DNA from: a virus
IMG/VR virus record: IMGVR_UViG_3300050821_016589
Coordinates: 1-35,456 of that record
Reading direction: 5' to 3' (one strand)
DNA length: 35,456 nt
A program made the translations under genes and the position numbers. Within the stretch, counting starts at the first letter, position 1, and each line of letters opens with the position of its first letter. A model generated the notes under the pieces. It was not told where the DNA came from. It saw nothing but the letters and a program-made list of their open reading frames with translations, and made no database searches. Of the stretch, positions 23,444 through 31,818 are shown one piece after another.

Positions 23444-24970
23444 GTGTCCACCCAACAAAGAATCACGGGCTATGGGGTAGGCGCTCCAGCGATAAAGCTG
23501 AATCCGCCACCTATAATCTCATCCAGATCTCCGACTGTTAATGATATTAAATATCCTTTAGGTCAACAGTGGATTTATCAGATTACACCTTCTAACGCCA
23601 ATTCCTATACTCTCGGAGGGGTTGCTGGAGGACAAGCTAATTGGATCCTAGAAGGGGGGAGTTCCTCCGCTTTAGCTACTTTAACCGGAGATTCTGGAGG
23701 AGCTATTTCTCCGATTTCAGGAAATATTAATATCTCTGGTGGAAATTTAAATACGTTGGTTGGATCGGGACATACTCTTACTTTAACTCCAGATATAGGA
23801 TCTTATCCCCCTAACCCTTATGTGGTAGGCCCAAGTGGGAAAGCTGGATATCAAACTATTCAATCAGCTTTAGATGCTATTGGCCCGGGAGGAAGTGGCC
23901 AGGTTTGGATTATGCCTGGGACTTATACAGAAAATTTAGTATATCCCAATGGAATTAATGTAACTCTTTATTCAGCTGGAGACGACCACTGTGGGGACGT
24001 GGTTATTATAGGGATGCATACCCCTCCAGATACTGGAAATTTACTAACTTGGAAAATAGGTCTCCATAGCTCTAGCCATATATATAATTCAGCAGCTGCG
24101 GGATCTTGTAATATTCTAATAGGACATAACATCCAAGTATGTAACGGTTACATTTTTAATATGCCTAACTGGACCTCCTCAGGAACATTTACTTTGTTCG
24201 CTACTTCTGACTTTGGTTCTACAAGCGATGGGGTTGTAAATAATACAGGAGGAGTCACAGTCTTCTTGTTAGAATCTTCTGTAGGGGTTGGAAACTCTAA
24301 TCCTATGATTTTGAGCGGATTCTCCTTAATAGAAGTCAATAATATCAGTTGCCCTATTCAGGTTTCAGGATCAGGAGCTTCTATTAATTTCTATGACTCT
24401 AACTTTTTTGCTCCCATCACTTTAGGAGGAGCGACGAATGGATTTTTTGTTAATAGTTATCTTTCTACTGGTGCTTCCGCTGCTCTTACCTATAACTCTA
24501 GCGGAAATACTATTCTAAGTAATGTTGTAATTGCCTCTACAAATAATCCTGCTATTGCTGGTACGAGTGCTGGTCAACTACAGATTGGCTCAGTTACTTT
24601 TATGAATAACTCTGCGATAGCTGGAACAGTTACTACCACTCGCGCAAGTACTTTGGATACCGGAATTATAGCCGCTGGAGGGAATTTAAATTTCCTAACA
24701 GCCGGAAATAAGATAACTGCACCAGCTGCTACAACGACTGTTGCGGGAGCGAATGCTTTCGGGACAGTTGTTTTAGTGGGCGGAACGGCTACAGTTGCGA
24801 CGACAGCCGTCACCGCTAATTCTATTATCCTTCTTACAGCTCAAGTTTTAGGAACTGTTGCGGTTGCTTCAGGATACGCAGTTACATCAAGAACCGCGGG
24901 AACAAGTTTTGTGATTACCGCCAGTGCAGGAATCGATACTTCCACCATTGGATGGCAAATTATTAATTAA
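23444..24970 (+). CDS. Tail fibre/spike with beta-helix domain, 508 aa
   Basis: I place the start at the GTG at 23444 (AGAGG site; M-S-T-Q-Q-R-I-T-G-Y-G-V-G) because it matches the starts of two paralogues; the frame is open further upstream. Domains: attachment-like N-terminus to about 60 (P-P-I-I-S-S-R-S-P...Y-P-L-G-Q-Q-W), a T-L-T-G-D-S-G-G linker, then a pectin-lyase-like beta-helix opening Y-Q-T-I-Q-S-A-L-D-A-I...I-M-P-G-T-Y. The C-terminal 70 residues (T-A-V-T-A-N-S-I-I-L-L-T-A...W-Q-I-I-N) form a trimer-type end module. No depolymerase catalytic residues are identified. Confidence 0.8.
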   Translation: MSTQQRITGYGVGAPAIKLNPPPIISSRSPTVNDIKYPLGQQWIYQITPSNANSYTLGGVAGGQANWILEGGSSSALATLTGDSGGAISPISGNINISGGNLNTLVGSGHTLTLTPDIGSYPPNPYVVGPSGKAGYQTIQSALDAIGPGGSGQVWIMPGTYTENLVYPNGINVTLYSAGDDHCGDVVIIGMHTPPDTGNLLTWKIGLHSSSHIYNSAAAGSCNILIGHNIQVCNGYIFNMPNWTSSGTFTLFATSDFGSTSDGVVNNTGGVTVFLLESSVGVGNSNPMILSGFSLIEVNNISCPIQVSGSGASINFYDSNFFAPITLGGATNGFFVNSYLSTGASAALTYNSSGNTILSNVVIASTNNPAIAGTSAGQLQIGSVTFMNNSAIAGTVTTTRASTLDTGIIAAGGNLNFLTAGNKITAPAATTTVAGANAFGTVVLVGGTATVATTAVTANSIILLTAQVLGTVAVASGYAVTSRTAGTSFVITASAGIDTSTIGWQIIN

Positions 24971-24978
24971 AGGAATTT

Positions 24979-26178
24979 ATGTCTAGTGATCAACAGAGAA
25001 TAACAGGGTATGGAGTAGGAGCACCTACTATCAAATTGAATCCTCCTCCTATTATTTCTACGCGTAATCCCACTTCGGGGGATATTCGGTATCCATTGGG
25101 TCAGGAATGGGTTAATAAAGCTTCGGGAACCATTTTCGCACTAACTGTTGTTACAGCAGGCCAAGCCACTTGGGTGAATTTAGGAGCTGGATCAGGCGAT
25201 TTGACCCAATTAAGCCCTTCTTCAGGAACAAGTCCTGTTTTCCCTTCTGCAGGGAATATTAATATTACTGCTGGATCTGGGATTACGACAACAGGGTCTG
25301 GCAACACGATTACTATCGCTGCTACAGGTTCTGGAGAAGTCGAGACTTTGACTGGAAATAGTGGAGGCGCAATTTCTCCTACAGCTGGAAACATTAACAC
25401 TGTCGGGACAGGATCGATCACAGTTGCTGGCGCAGGGAGTACTCTCACTGCACAATTGACTGGTCTTACAAATCACGCCGTTTTGCTTGGAGCTGGAACC
25501 GCAACTATTAATAATTTGGGGCCTACAGCTACCGCTGGTCAAATTTTACAGTCAGGGGGAGCTGCTGCTGATCCAGCATTTTCTACCGCAACTTACCCTT
25601 CGACTACTTCTCCAAATAATATCTTGTATTCTTCTGCTTCGAATACTGTAGGACAAATAGCTTCTGCTAACTCAGCTGTATTGATCAGTAGTACTTCTGG
25701 AGTTCCATCTTGGAGCGGGACAATGACTAATGGTCAAGTGATCATTGGATCCGGAGCTGGAGCTCCAGCTGCAGCCACTTTGACAGCTGGTACTGGCATC
25801 AGTATCACGAATGGGGCAAATTCGATCACAATTACAAATACCGGTGCGACTTTTAGTTATACAACGACAAATGGTTCGTTGACGATGAACGTCAACACTG
25901 GTTACATCACCTCTTCCAACGCATCTGCCATTACTCTGACTTTGCCATCAGGAGCCACTACTGGCCAGCAAGTTCAAGTTCTCGGAGGGAATACTGGAGG
26001 CTGGATAGTAGCACAACAGGCGAATCAATTTATAAACTTGAATAGTTCTACATCTACTGTAGGGATTGGTGGATCACTTGCATCATCTTCGCAATTTAAT
26101 ACATGCACTCTTGTTTGTACTACTGCTCCCAATGGGTGGACCGTGCTTTCGTCAGAGGGCGCATTAACTCTCACTTAA
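24979..26178 (+). CDS. Tail fibre paralogue, 399 aa
   Basis: AAAGGAA precedes the ATG. The first 50 residues repeat the attachment module of the previous fibre (Q-Q-R-I-T-G-Y-G-V-G-A-P; Y-P-L-G-Q-E-W). The shaft is Gly/Thr/Ser-rich with repeated S-A-G-N-I-N-I-T/T-A-G-N-I-N-T-V-G units. The C-terminal 105 residues (G-Y-I-T...L-T-L-P-S-G-A-T...G-G-W-I-V-A-Q-Q-A-N-Q...W-T-V-L-S-S-E-G-A-L) are shared with the genes at 27457 and 28157. Likely a host-binding fibre. Confidence 0.8.
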   Translation: MSSDQQRITGYGVGAPTIKLNPPPIISTRNPTSGDIRYPLGQEWVNKASGTIFALTVVTAGQATWVNLGAGSGDLTQLSPSSGTSPVFPSAGNINITAGSGITTTGSGNTITIAATGSGEVETLTGNSGGAISPTAGNINTVGTGSITVAGAGSTLTAQLTGLTNHAVLLGAGTATINNLGPTATAGQILQSGGAAADPAFSTATYPSTTSPNNILYSSASNTVGQIASANSAVLISSTSGVPSWSGTMTNGQVIIGSGAGAPAAATLTAGTGISITNGANSITITNTGATFSYTTTNGSLTMNVNTGYITSSNASAITLTLPSGATTGQQVQVLGGNTGGWIVAQQANQFINLNSSTSTVGIGGSLASSSQFNTCTLVCTTAPNGWTVLSSEGALTLT

Positions 26179-26192
26179 AATAAAGGAAAAAT

Positions 26193-27395
26193 ATGGTTAA
26201 AATTAGTGCAAATGATGGATGGCTACCAACACGTTACATCGTAGGGACTCACGGCGCTGGAGTTTATACTACGATTCAGTCTGCTATTAATGACGCTATT
26301 GCAGCGAACAAGACTGCCATTTACATCCAGCCCGGAGTGTATATAGAAAATTTAGATTTTTCTAGCGTTGCTCAATCTATGTTCATATACGGTGGATGTG
26401 GAAATGCAATGTTCAGCAATGAGGCCGGTGTTGCAATTTCAGGGACACATAATATTTCAACTAACGCAAATTTAGTATTTCAAAATATTAGTTTTGCCGA
26501 CAATACCGATATTTTTAATACTACTAGTGCTAGCGGTTCCACTTTAGATTTTAGTGACTGCAGTTTTTCAACAAACGCAGCAGGAACAAGCTTGAATCTC
26601 CCTAACTGGACAGGAGCTGTAAATATTCAAAATTGTTTTTTCACTTCGGCGACTGACTCATGCATAAATTGTACTGCAGCATCTAGAATTAATTTAATGA
26701 ATGTAATTACTTCAGATGCAACTGATCAAATGATCTTAGGAACCAATACCGGAGTTGTTCAGATACTGGAATTACAAGCCGCTGGTCCAGTTTCTGTTTC
26801 AGCCAGTTTTGCCTCAATTGAAGGGAGTGTATTTCTAGGAGGAACTCTTACTTGTAATACAAGTACTGGCTATCTTGATTCCTGTCAATTGGCTGCTGGA
26901 AGCACCACTCCCTCTATCGCACTTACAGGCGGCGAGTTGGTAATTACTAATACTTATGCATGGACTGTAGGCGGAAATCCTGTAATTACTTTTTCAGGAG
27001 GAGCATTAGCGAATGCCTCTGGATTGTTTTGTGTTGACTCAACAATGGGCACAGAAAGTATAACACAACTTGGATCTACTGTTTTCAATAGTGATATCCA
27101 TTTACCGAGTGGGGGAACTCTAGGACTCGTTGAGATCGACGGAACAGCTGCAAATGGAGCTGCCTGTGGATTGGCTACTCTATCATCTGGGACTGTAACT
27201 ATCGCCAATACATTTTTATCTTCTTCTTCAAGAGTTCTTGTAACACGGAGCAGTATTAATGGTTCAACTGGTTTGGGATTCCTTGAAGCGGTACCCTCTT
27301 CCGGAAGTTTAACCATCACTTCTTATACTGGAGCCGCAGGAACGCAAGCCTTAGATAACTCGATTGTATTTTGGATGGCGATTGAGGGACTGTGA
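26193..27395 (+). CDS. Beta-helix tail spike-like protein, 400 aa
   Basis: AAAGGAAA site and ATG. It lacks the attachment module of its neighbours and begins near the beta-helix: Y-T-T-I-Q-S-A-I-N-D-A-I...Y-I-Q-P-G-V-Y-I-E-N-L, like the first fibre. Ladder-like Asn/Ser/Thr/Cys-rich repeats run to about 330. The end (V-T-I-A-N-T-F-L-S-S-S-S-R-V-L-V-T-R...S-I-V-F-W-M-A-I-E) resembles the first fibre's C-terminal module. It could be a spike bound to another fibre. Confidence 0.75.
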   Translation: MVKISANDGWLPTRYIVGTHGAGVYTTIQSAINDAIAANKTAIYIQPGVYIENLDFSSVAQSMFIYGGCGNAMFSNEAGVAISGTHNISTNANLVFQNISFADNTDIFNTTSASGSTLDFSDCSFSTNAAGTSLNLPNWTGAVNIQNCFFTSATDSCINCTAASRINLMNVITSDATDQMILGTNTGVVQILELQAAGPVSVSASFASIEGSVFLGGTLTCNTSTGYLDSCQLAAGSTTPSIALTGGELVITNTYAWTVGGNPVITFSGGALANASGLFCVDSTMGTESITQLGSTVFNSDIHLPSGGTLGLVEIDGTAANGAACGLATLSSGTVTIANTFLSSSSRVLVTRSSINGSTGLGFLEAVPSSGSLTITSYTGAAGTQALDNSIVFWMAIEGL

Positions 27396-27456
27396 TATTT
27401 CCTTATCCTAAAGGATGGGAGAGTGTTGAAAACGAATTAAAAATAAGATTTAATAG

Positions 27457-28155
27457 ATGTCGTCTCAGCCAAGAATAACTGGATATGGAGTAGGGTCTCC
27501 TTCTGTGAAACTCAGTCCAGCTGCAATTGTAGCGGATCGAGCTCCTACCATTAATGATTATAGATATCCTCTAGGGCAACCATGGCTTTATCAAATTAAT
27601 CCCACGGATGCCAATATTTATTTTCTTGGAAGTGTTGCTGGAAATCAGGCTACGTGGCTACTCGCAGGAGGTCCTGGAGATTTTGTCCAGACGCTTACAG
27701 GTAATTCGGGGGGGGCAGTTGGTCCCGATCTTTCAGACAATATCAACCTGGTAGGAACGGGTGGAGTTACTGTTGCTGGAAATCCAGGAACTAATACTCT
27801 TACTATTTCAGGAGGAGGGGGAGGATCTTTTACTTGGTCCTCGATTTCCTCTTCTCAGCCTTTAGCTATTAATAATGGCTATTTCTGTGTTTCTCCTGGC
27901 GGAGCTTTATCATTGACTCTTCCTGCCACTTCTTCCGTTGGGAGTATTATTGAAATAACTTTAGATGGAGCGACATCTTACGAAATTACTCAAGGAGCTG
28001 GACAGCAAATAGTATATGGAAATAGATCCACAACAGCTGGAGTATCTGGAAGTTTAACATCAACACAACAAGGAGATTCTATCAGGATAGTTTGTCAAAC
28101 AGCAAATTTGAGATGGAATACTCTGAGTACAGTAGGAAATTTAACGGTGGTTTAA
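27457..28155 (+). CDS. Tail fibre paralogue, 232 aa
   Basis: A third copy of the attachment module at residues 1-50 (Q-P-R-I-T-G-Y-G-V-G-S-P; Y-P-L-G-Q-P-W-L-Y-Q), a short Gly-rich linker (T-G-N-S-G-G-A-V...G-G-G-G-G-S), then the common C-terminal receptor-type domain (L-T-L-P-A-T-S-S-V-G-S-I-I-E...L-S-T-V-G-N-L-T-V-V). It is the shortest complete fibre. The next gene follows after one base, and its protein ends with the same residues. Confidence 0.78.
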   Translation: MSSQPRITGYGVGSPSVKLSPAAIVADRAPTINDYRYPLGQPWLYQINPTDANIYFLGSVAGNQATWLLAGGPGDFVQTLTGNSGGAVGPDLSDNINLVGTGGVTVAGNPGTNTLTISGGGGGSFTWSSISSSQPLAINNGYFCVSPGGALSLTLPATSSVGSIIEITLDGATSYEITQGAGQQIVYGNRSTTAGVSGSLTSTQQGDSIRIVCQTANLRWNTLSTVGNLTVV

Positions 28156-28156
28156 T

Positions 28157-28753
28157 ATGGTTACAAACAACGCAATTAACTTATCCCAAGCTGGGATTAC
28201 TCATTATGACGGAGCAGGCACTTTTACAGGCCTGACGGTGACAACTCATGCGCCTCTAGTAGGGGGAGCATCTAATACTCTTACAAGTATAGGTCCTTTA
28301 ACAAATGGACAAGTTGTTATAGGATCGACTGGGGTAGATCCAGTAGCGGCAACCCTTACGGCCGGGACCGGGGTCAGCATTACCAATGCAGCAGGCTCTA
28401 TTACAATCGCCTCCAGTGGAGGTGGTTTAACTTGGACTGACGTCACAGGAACTTCCCAAGCAATGGCCGTTAATAATGGATACACGGCAAACAATTCTTC
28501 TCTAGTAACTTTGACTCTTCCTGCGACTGCAGTCTATGGTTCTATTTTAAGAGTATGCGGGAAAGGAACCGGTGGTTGGACAATTGCACAAAATGCAGGA
28601 CAAAGCATTAATTTTGGAAGTGCCGTGACTACCGTTGGTGCTGGAGGATCTCTCTCTTCCACTAACACATTTGATGTCGTAGAAATATTGTGTACAGTTG
28701 CAAACACTACCTTTACGGTCCTAAATTCAGTAGGAAATTTGACAGTTGTATAG
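28157..28753 (+). CDS. Fibre-like protein without attachment module, 198 aa
   Basis: It starts one base after the previous gene and lacks the attachment module. The middle (T-N-G-Q-V-V-I-G-S-T-G...A-A-T-L-T-A-G-T-G-V-S-I-T) repeats a shaft segment of the 24979 fibre, and the last 105 residues are the shared C-terminal domain (G-G-W-T-I-A-Q-N-A-G-Q-S-I...V-G-N-L-T-V-V). It may assemble with another fibre, or be a fragment from recombination that is still expressed. Confidence 0.72.
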   Translation: MVTNNAINLSQAGITHYDGAGTFTGLTVTTHAPLVGGASNTLTSIGPLTNGQVVIGSTGVDPVAATLTAGTGVSITNAAGSITIASSGGGLTWTDVTGTSQAMAVNNGYTANNSSLVTLTLPATAVYGSILRVCGKGTGGWTIAQNAGQSINFGSAVTTVGAGGSLSSTNTFDVVEILCTVANTTFTVLNSVGNLTVV

Positions 28754-28797
28754 AAAATGCTTTACTTAAAGAAATATAATTCTTAAAAGATGATACA

Positions 28798-29874
28798 ATG
28801 GCAAAAATTCAAAATAGTATAAACAACACGATTGGGGCTTCTAATTCTGGAGCCACCAACACCTTAACAGTTCAAAATCCTAGTAACACTGCGTCCTCGA
28901 GCGCCACTACTCTTTTGACGGTGGGGGGAACTTCTTCGGGGAATGTATGGAGCCAGTATACTGTGGGCACCACTCGTTCCTATTCTTTAGGGATCAATAC
29001 CTCTTCTACTACTAATTTCAGTCTTAACACTTCTAATAGTGGGACAGTACAGCCGGGTTCTGGCACAGAGATATTCCGATTTGATCAATCCACTACTCCT
29101 GGCACTTTTATAATTGGTGGTGGGACTGGGCTTCTCTCTGGAGAAACTGTTGGCATTATTCAAAGTAATGTGGGAGGTAATACTTCCTTAGAAGTTGAAA
29201 ATACTGATTCCACTAATAGTTCTTCAGGATCCGTCATAGCTATTAGGACTCATGGGTCTACGGGAGGGAATCCTGAACTCACTTTCGACGTATTTGGAAG
29301 AGCTGGTGCAAACTTTAGCATGGGCATTCTAAATGATACGAGTGGTGTATTTAAGCTTGTCCACGGGACAGGAGATTTAACTGCTTCTGGAATCATGCAG
29401 GCGGATGAAGTCGGTAATGTAACTTTCAGTCTCACCTCAACTACTTTATACTATAAATCATCTGCTAGCGCAAACGTTACGGGAGATGGAACTGTCTATA
29501 CTCTTGTATGTGATACTATGATATATGATGCTCGCGCAAATTACAATTCGTCTACAGGGGTTTGGACGGCTGGTGTAACTGGAAAATATACTTTCAATTG
29601 TCTTATAGAGTTAACGAATATAGGAGCTTCCCATACTGCTTTAGATGTAATATTGACAACCACAAACAGAACTTATTATTTGGATGTTTCCAATCCTTTT
29701 AACATGCAAAATGGGGGGGCTCTCGTCCGGTCCTATAGCGCGGTTTGTGATATGAATGCTGGAGATACAGCCACTTTAACATTGTTCGTAGCAGGAGGAG
29801 CCAAGACAGTGGGAGTTTATGGCGCCGCAGCTCCAGACTCTAGAACATATTTTTCAGGGACGCTATACGCGTGA
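28798..29874 (+). CDS. Tail fibre with C1q-like C-terminal domain, 358 aa
   Basis: The N-terminus (A-K-I-Q-N-S-I-N-N-T-I-G-A-S-N-S-G) differs from the other fibres. Ser/Thr/Asn/Gly-rich beta repeats follow to about 215. The C-terminal 135 residues show the jelly-roll pattern of C1q/TNF-like trimers: V-W-T-A-G-V-T-G-K-Y-T-F-N, a central strand set, G-D-T-A-T-L-T-L-F-V and a T-Y-F-S-G-T-L-Y-A end. Such domains are receptor-binding tips. The stop overlaps the next GTG start. Confidence 0.78.
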   Translation: MAKIQNSINNTIGASNSGATNTLTVQNPSNTASSSATTLLTVGGTSSGNVWSQYTVGTTRSYSLGINTSSTTNFSLNTSNSGTVQPGSGTEIFRFDQSTTPGTFIIGGGTGLLSGETVGIIQSNVGGNTSLEVENTDSTNSSSGSVIAIRTHGSTGGNPELTFDVFGRAGANFSMGILNDTSGVFKLVHGTGDLTASGIMQADEVGNVTFSLTSTTLYYKSSASANVTGDGTVYTLVCDTMIYDARANYNSSTGVWTAGVTGKYTFNCLIELTNIGASHTALDVILTTTNRTYYLDVSNPFNMQNGGALVRSYSAVCDMNAGDTATLTLFVAGGAKTVGVYGAAAPDSRTYFSGTLYA

Positions 29875-29960
29875 GATTTCTGCCTATAGGAATCGCTGCT
29901 CTCCTCATTATTACCATTTTGTTCATTAGCACTTTCATCGGATTTTTATTTTTTTTATAA
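29871..29960 (+). CDS. Hydrophobic membrane peptide, 29 aa
   Basis: The GTG lies in a GTGA overlap with the fibre stop, so translation would be coupled. Nearly the whole peptide is a membrane segment (I-G-I-A-A-L-L-I-I-T-I-L-F-I-S-T-F-I) with one Arg near the start. It is the last plus-strand gene before the convergent recombination operon. Late-operon position and composition would allow a lysis role, but size and lack of family make this tentative. Confidence 0.5.
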   Translation: MRFLPIGIAALLIITILFISTFIGFLFFL

Positions 29961-29996
29961 GAATTGCTGATGCCTTTTTTCTATTTAAAATTTATT

Positions 29997-30674
29997 TTAA
30001 TTATTTTCGTTTAAAGAATCTTTTGCTTTAATTTTATTTTCCTCGGAATAAGGGTTAGGAATTTTATTTCCTTCTTTAATCTTAGATTCCCAAGTATGAA
30101 AAGCTTTTAGGAACGCATCCATATTTTCATTTGCCCTTTTCTTGATTGATTCGACAGAAGTCTTGCTTTGGTTCGCGCTTTGGATGAGATATCTCTCTAC
30201 AGCATTGACATTGATGTGATCGGGAAGGTTCATTTTTACTTCTTCCTGGTCCGGGCTATGCTTTTTTCTATTTCTTTCCATAGTAGATTCTCCATCATCA
30301 TCTTCAGGGCAGACTCCTACCAAGGCAGCTAGAGCGTACCTTCTGCAATAGGTAATAGCTGCTCCCAAAGCCTGAATATCATTCTTAGAGGGATTGATTG
30401 GAATCACGCTTTTGATCCATTGCCCAGACAAATGACCTAAGAGAGAAACTAAACAATTTTGTCCGTTTAAAATCTGCACCGTTTGAATCACGCTTAATCC
30501 ATTCGATGTTAGTGGTTGTCGACACGCTTCCCACACACTTGTTAAATCTGCATATTTTGATTTAAAAAATGGGTTTGCGCTATCTTGAACGGCTCCCATC
30601 ATCTTAGATTGGGCTTTGCATAAAGCATCTAAAAGTTGTGAAATATCAGCACTTTGCATTTCTATACTATTCAT
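29997..30674 (-). CDS. erf: ERF-family single-strand annealing protein
   Basis: A 225-aa recombinase that binds single-stranded DNA and anneals complementary strands, used for genome circularisation and recombination. Family signs: A-L-C-K-A-Q near 17, N-P-F-F-K-S-K-Y-A-D-L near 35, and the signature A-I-T-Y-C-R-R-Y-A-L-A-A-L-V-G-V followed by E-D-D-D-G-E. The ATG at 30674 has an AAGGAAG site; an in-frame ATG 11 codons earlier has none. Last gene of the minus operon, whose first gene encodes the matching exonuclease. The end lies in an AT-rich palindrome (29985-30000). Confidence 0.93.
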   Translation of the reverse strand: MNSIEMQSADISQLLDALCKAQSKMMGAVQDSANPFFKSKYADLTSVWEACRQPLTSNGLSVIQTVQILNGQNCLVSLLGHLSGQWIKSVIPINPSKNDIQALGAAITYCRRYALAALVGVCPEDDDGESTMERNRKKHSPDQEEVKMNLPDHINVNAVERYLIQSANQSKTSVESIKKRANENMDAFLKAFHTWESKIKEGNKIPNPYSEENKIKAKDSLNENN

Positions 30675-30849
30675 TTTCTTCTTCCTTTTTATTGTGTAGT
30701 TTGTCAAATATTTTTTCTAATTCTAATGCGTCCTTGAAGATGGTTCGCCATCTCTTGAAGGGAATATGAGGATTGCTCATGCGGTTAAATTCATAGGAGC
30801 TGTATATAAGCCAATTACATTGCGTCTGATAAAGATCTTGTAAATTCAT
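30667..30849 (-). CDS. Small protein in recombination operon, 60 aa
   Basis: GAGGAG lies before the ATG at 30849. The protein is soluble and helical (F-K-R-W-R-T-I-F-K-D-A-L-E-L-E-K-I-F-D-K) with an acidic end. It overlaps the ERF start by 8 nt and follows the 65-aa gene by 7 nt, so it is translated within the recombination operon. It may be an accessory factor. No family recognised. Confidence 0.68.
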   Translation of the reverse strand: MNLQDLYQTQCNWLIYSSYEFNRMSNPHIPFKRWRTIFKDALELEKIFDKLHNKKEEENE

Positions 30850-30856
30850 AATTTTA

Positions 30857-31054
30857 TTACTCCTCTAAAAATTCTTCTAGATGTTCTTGAATATAGGTAT
30901 AAATCAGATCTTTTATGTCTGAAAAATCGCTTTTATCCTTTTTTCTAAGGATGTTGGAACATATTTCATATATCTTGTCGTTTATGAAGGTGGGCTTTCC
31001 ATATTCTTCCCATTCATCGCAGGGAGGGTCTGTAGGTAATCCATAAGAGAACAT
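30857..31054 (-). CDS. Small acidic protein in recombination operon, 65 aa
   Basis: It starts in a TAATG overlap with the exonuclease stop, using a GGAGGA site located in the last exonuclease codons. The product is acidic, with an N-terminal Pro/Gly part (Y-G-L-P-T-D-P-P-C-D-E-W) and a helical C-terminal half. No motif recognised. Coupling implies equal production with the exonuclease, perhaps as a partner. Confidence 0.7.
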   Translation of the reverse strand: MFSYGLPTDPPCDEWEEYGKPTFINDKIYEICSNILRKKDKSDFSDIKDLIYTYIQEHLEEFLEE

Positions 31055-31686
31055 TAAAATCCTCCTTGTCTATGAAAATAGTCATAGCATTGCAATGCAC
31101 TAGAAAATATTCCCTGGTATGGGATAACGTTCTCGTATTCGATAGCGATCGTTTTGACTTGAAAAGGAGAAGACTGAGAATCGGACTCCTTTTCTTGTTT
31201 TTGTGTGTTTTTAATCTTCTTGAGATGAAGATTGATACAGGTGTTAGCTGTATATCCATTTAAATCGCACAAGTTCTTATAAGCAGCCAGTTGGATAGGC
31301 CATGTTTTCGAAACGTTTGCAGACGTTTTGATATCCAGAAGAGCTATCTTCTGGCTGTTTTTAAGTTTTGCAATCATATCAAATTCTCCTGTGAATTTGT
31401 TTTCGTCATCGTAAAGACGGGTATTTGTATGTAGAAGAGTTTCTATGTTAGTGTCTGCCCATTCTTGAAAGGCAATAACGTAGGGGAGGTATTCTTCCTC
31501 TATTTCTCCCATCCATAATCCGTTCACATAAGCTGCACAGTAATCATGCACTTTGGTTCCTCTTTCGCTTGCTTTCACAAGAATTTCCAAAGGAACCGTT
31601 TTGAATTCTTCTAAGTTTTGCTTCCCTATAATATCACTCACTCTAGGGTAGGTAAGCCTGAGAAAGTCCCTCTCATTCATATCCAT
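31054..31686 (-). CDS. RecB/Cas4-like PD-(D/E)XK exonuclease
   Basis: A 210-aa nuclease with the full active-site set of the family: R-G-T-K-V-H-D (His47), G-E-F-D (Asp103), L-L-D-I-K-T (Asp118, Lys120) and the Q-L-A-A-Y box (Gln132, Tyr136). The N-terminal Y-P-R-V-S-D-I-I-G is also usual. It should resect DNA ends to give single strands for the ERF protein encoded downstream, like lambda Exo/Beta. Start: ATG at 31686 with GGAGGA. Confidence 0.9.
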   Translation of the reverse strand: MDMNERDFLRLTYPRVSDIIGKQNLEEFKTVPLEILVKASERGTKVHDYCAAYVNGLWMGEIEEEYLPYVIAFQEWADTNIETLLHTNTRLYDDENKFTGEFDMIAKLKNSQKIALLDIKTSANVSKTWPIQLAAYKNLCDLNGYTANTCINLHLKKIKNTQKQEKESDSQSSPFQVKTIAIEYENVIPYQGIFSSALQCYDYFHRQGGF

Positions 31687-31735
31687 TTTTCCTCCATCTT
31701 CTATCTCCCGAAGATTTTCGTTCTTGTCCAGCCAT
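31673..31735 (-). CDS. Possible 20-aa leader peptide of the recombination operon
   Basis: The ATG at 31735 has a strong GAGGAA ribosome site; the short frame is very basic (E-R-K...G-D-R-R-W-R-K-N-G-Y-E) and its stop overlaps the exonuclease start region, so ribosomes would unwind and reinitiate there. Too short to be sure that the product itself matters. Confidence 0.4.
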   Translation of the reverse strand: MAGQERKSSGDRRWRKNGYE

Positions 31736-31744
31736 TGTTTCCTC

Positions 31745-31774
31745 TTTACTTAAAGTGATTCGATGGCTTAAAAT
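31745..31774 (+). promoter_or_regulatory. Candidate early promoter for the Cro-like gene
   Basis: TTTACT (31745-31750) and TAAAAT (31769-31774) are 18 bp apart. Transcription would begin near 31781, ahead of the HTH gene at 31819. The motif CTTAAA occurs twice here, once in the spacer start and once over the -10 box, and might be an operator half-site pair. The region is the divergent switch between the recombination operon and the replication genes. Confidence 0.4.
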
Positions 31775-31818
31775 GCATCTTACCAAATGGGAAGATTTAA
31801 CAAAAGCGGAAAAAACAT

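Noticed and set aside
24574-25542. Long minus-strand frames opposite the fibre genes (and similar ones at 12884-13452 and 26954-27319)
   Set aside because: They mirror Thr/Ser/Ala/Gly-rich coding and give Val/Pro- or Cys/Ser-rich nonsense without ribosome sites.
23444-29874. Diversity-generating retroelement or invertible fibre switch
   Set aside because: No reverse transcriptase, no template/variable repeat pair, and the repeated fibre modules all face the same way; no flanking inverted repeats seen by eye.
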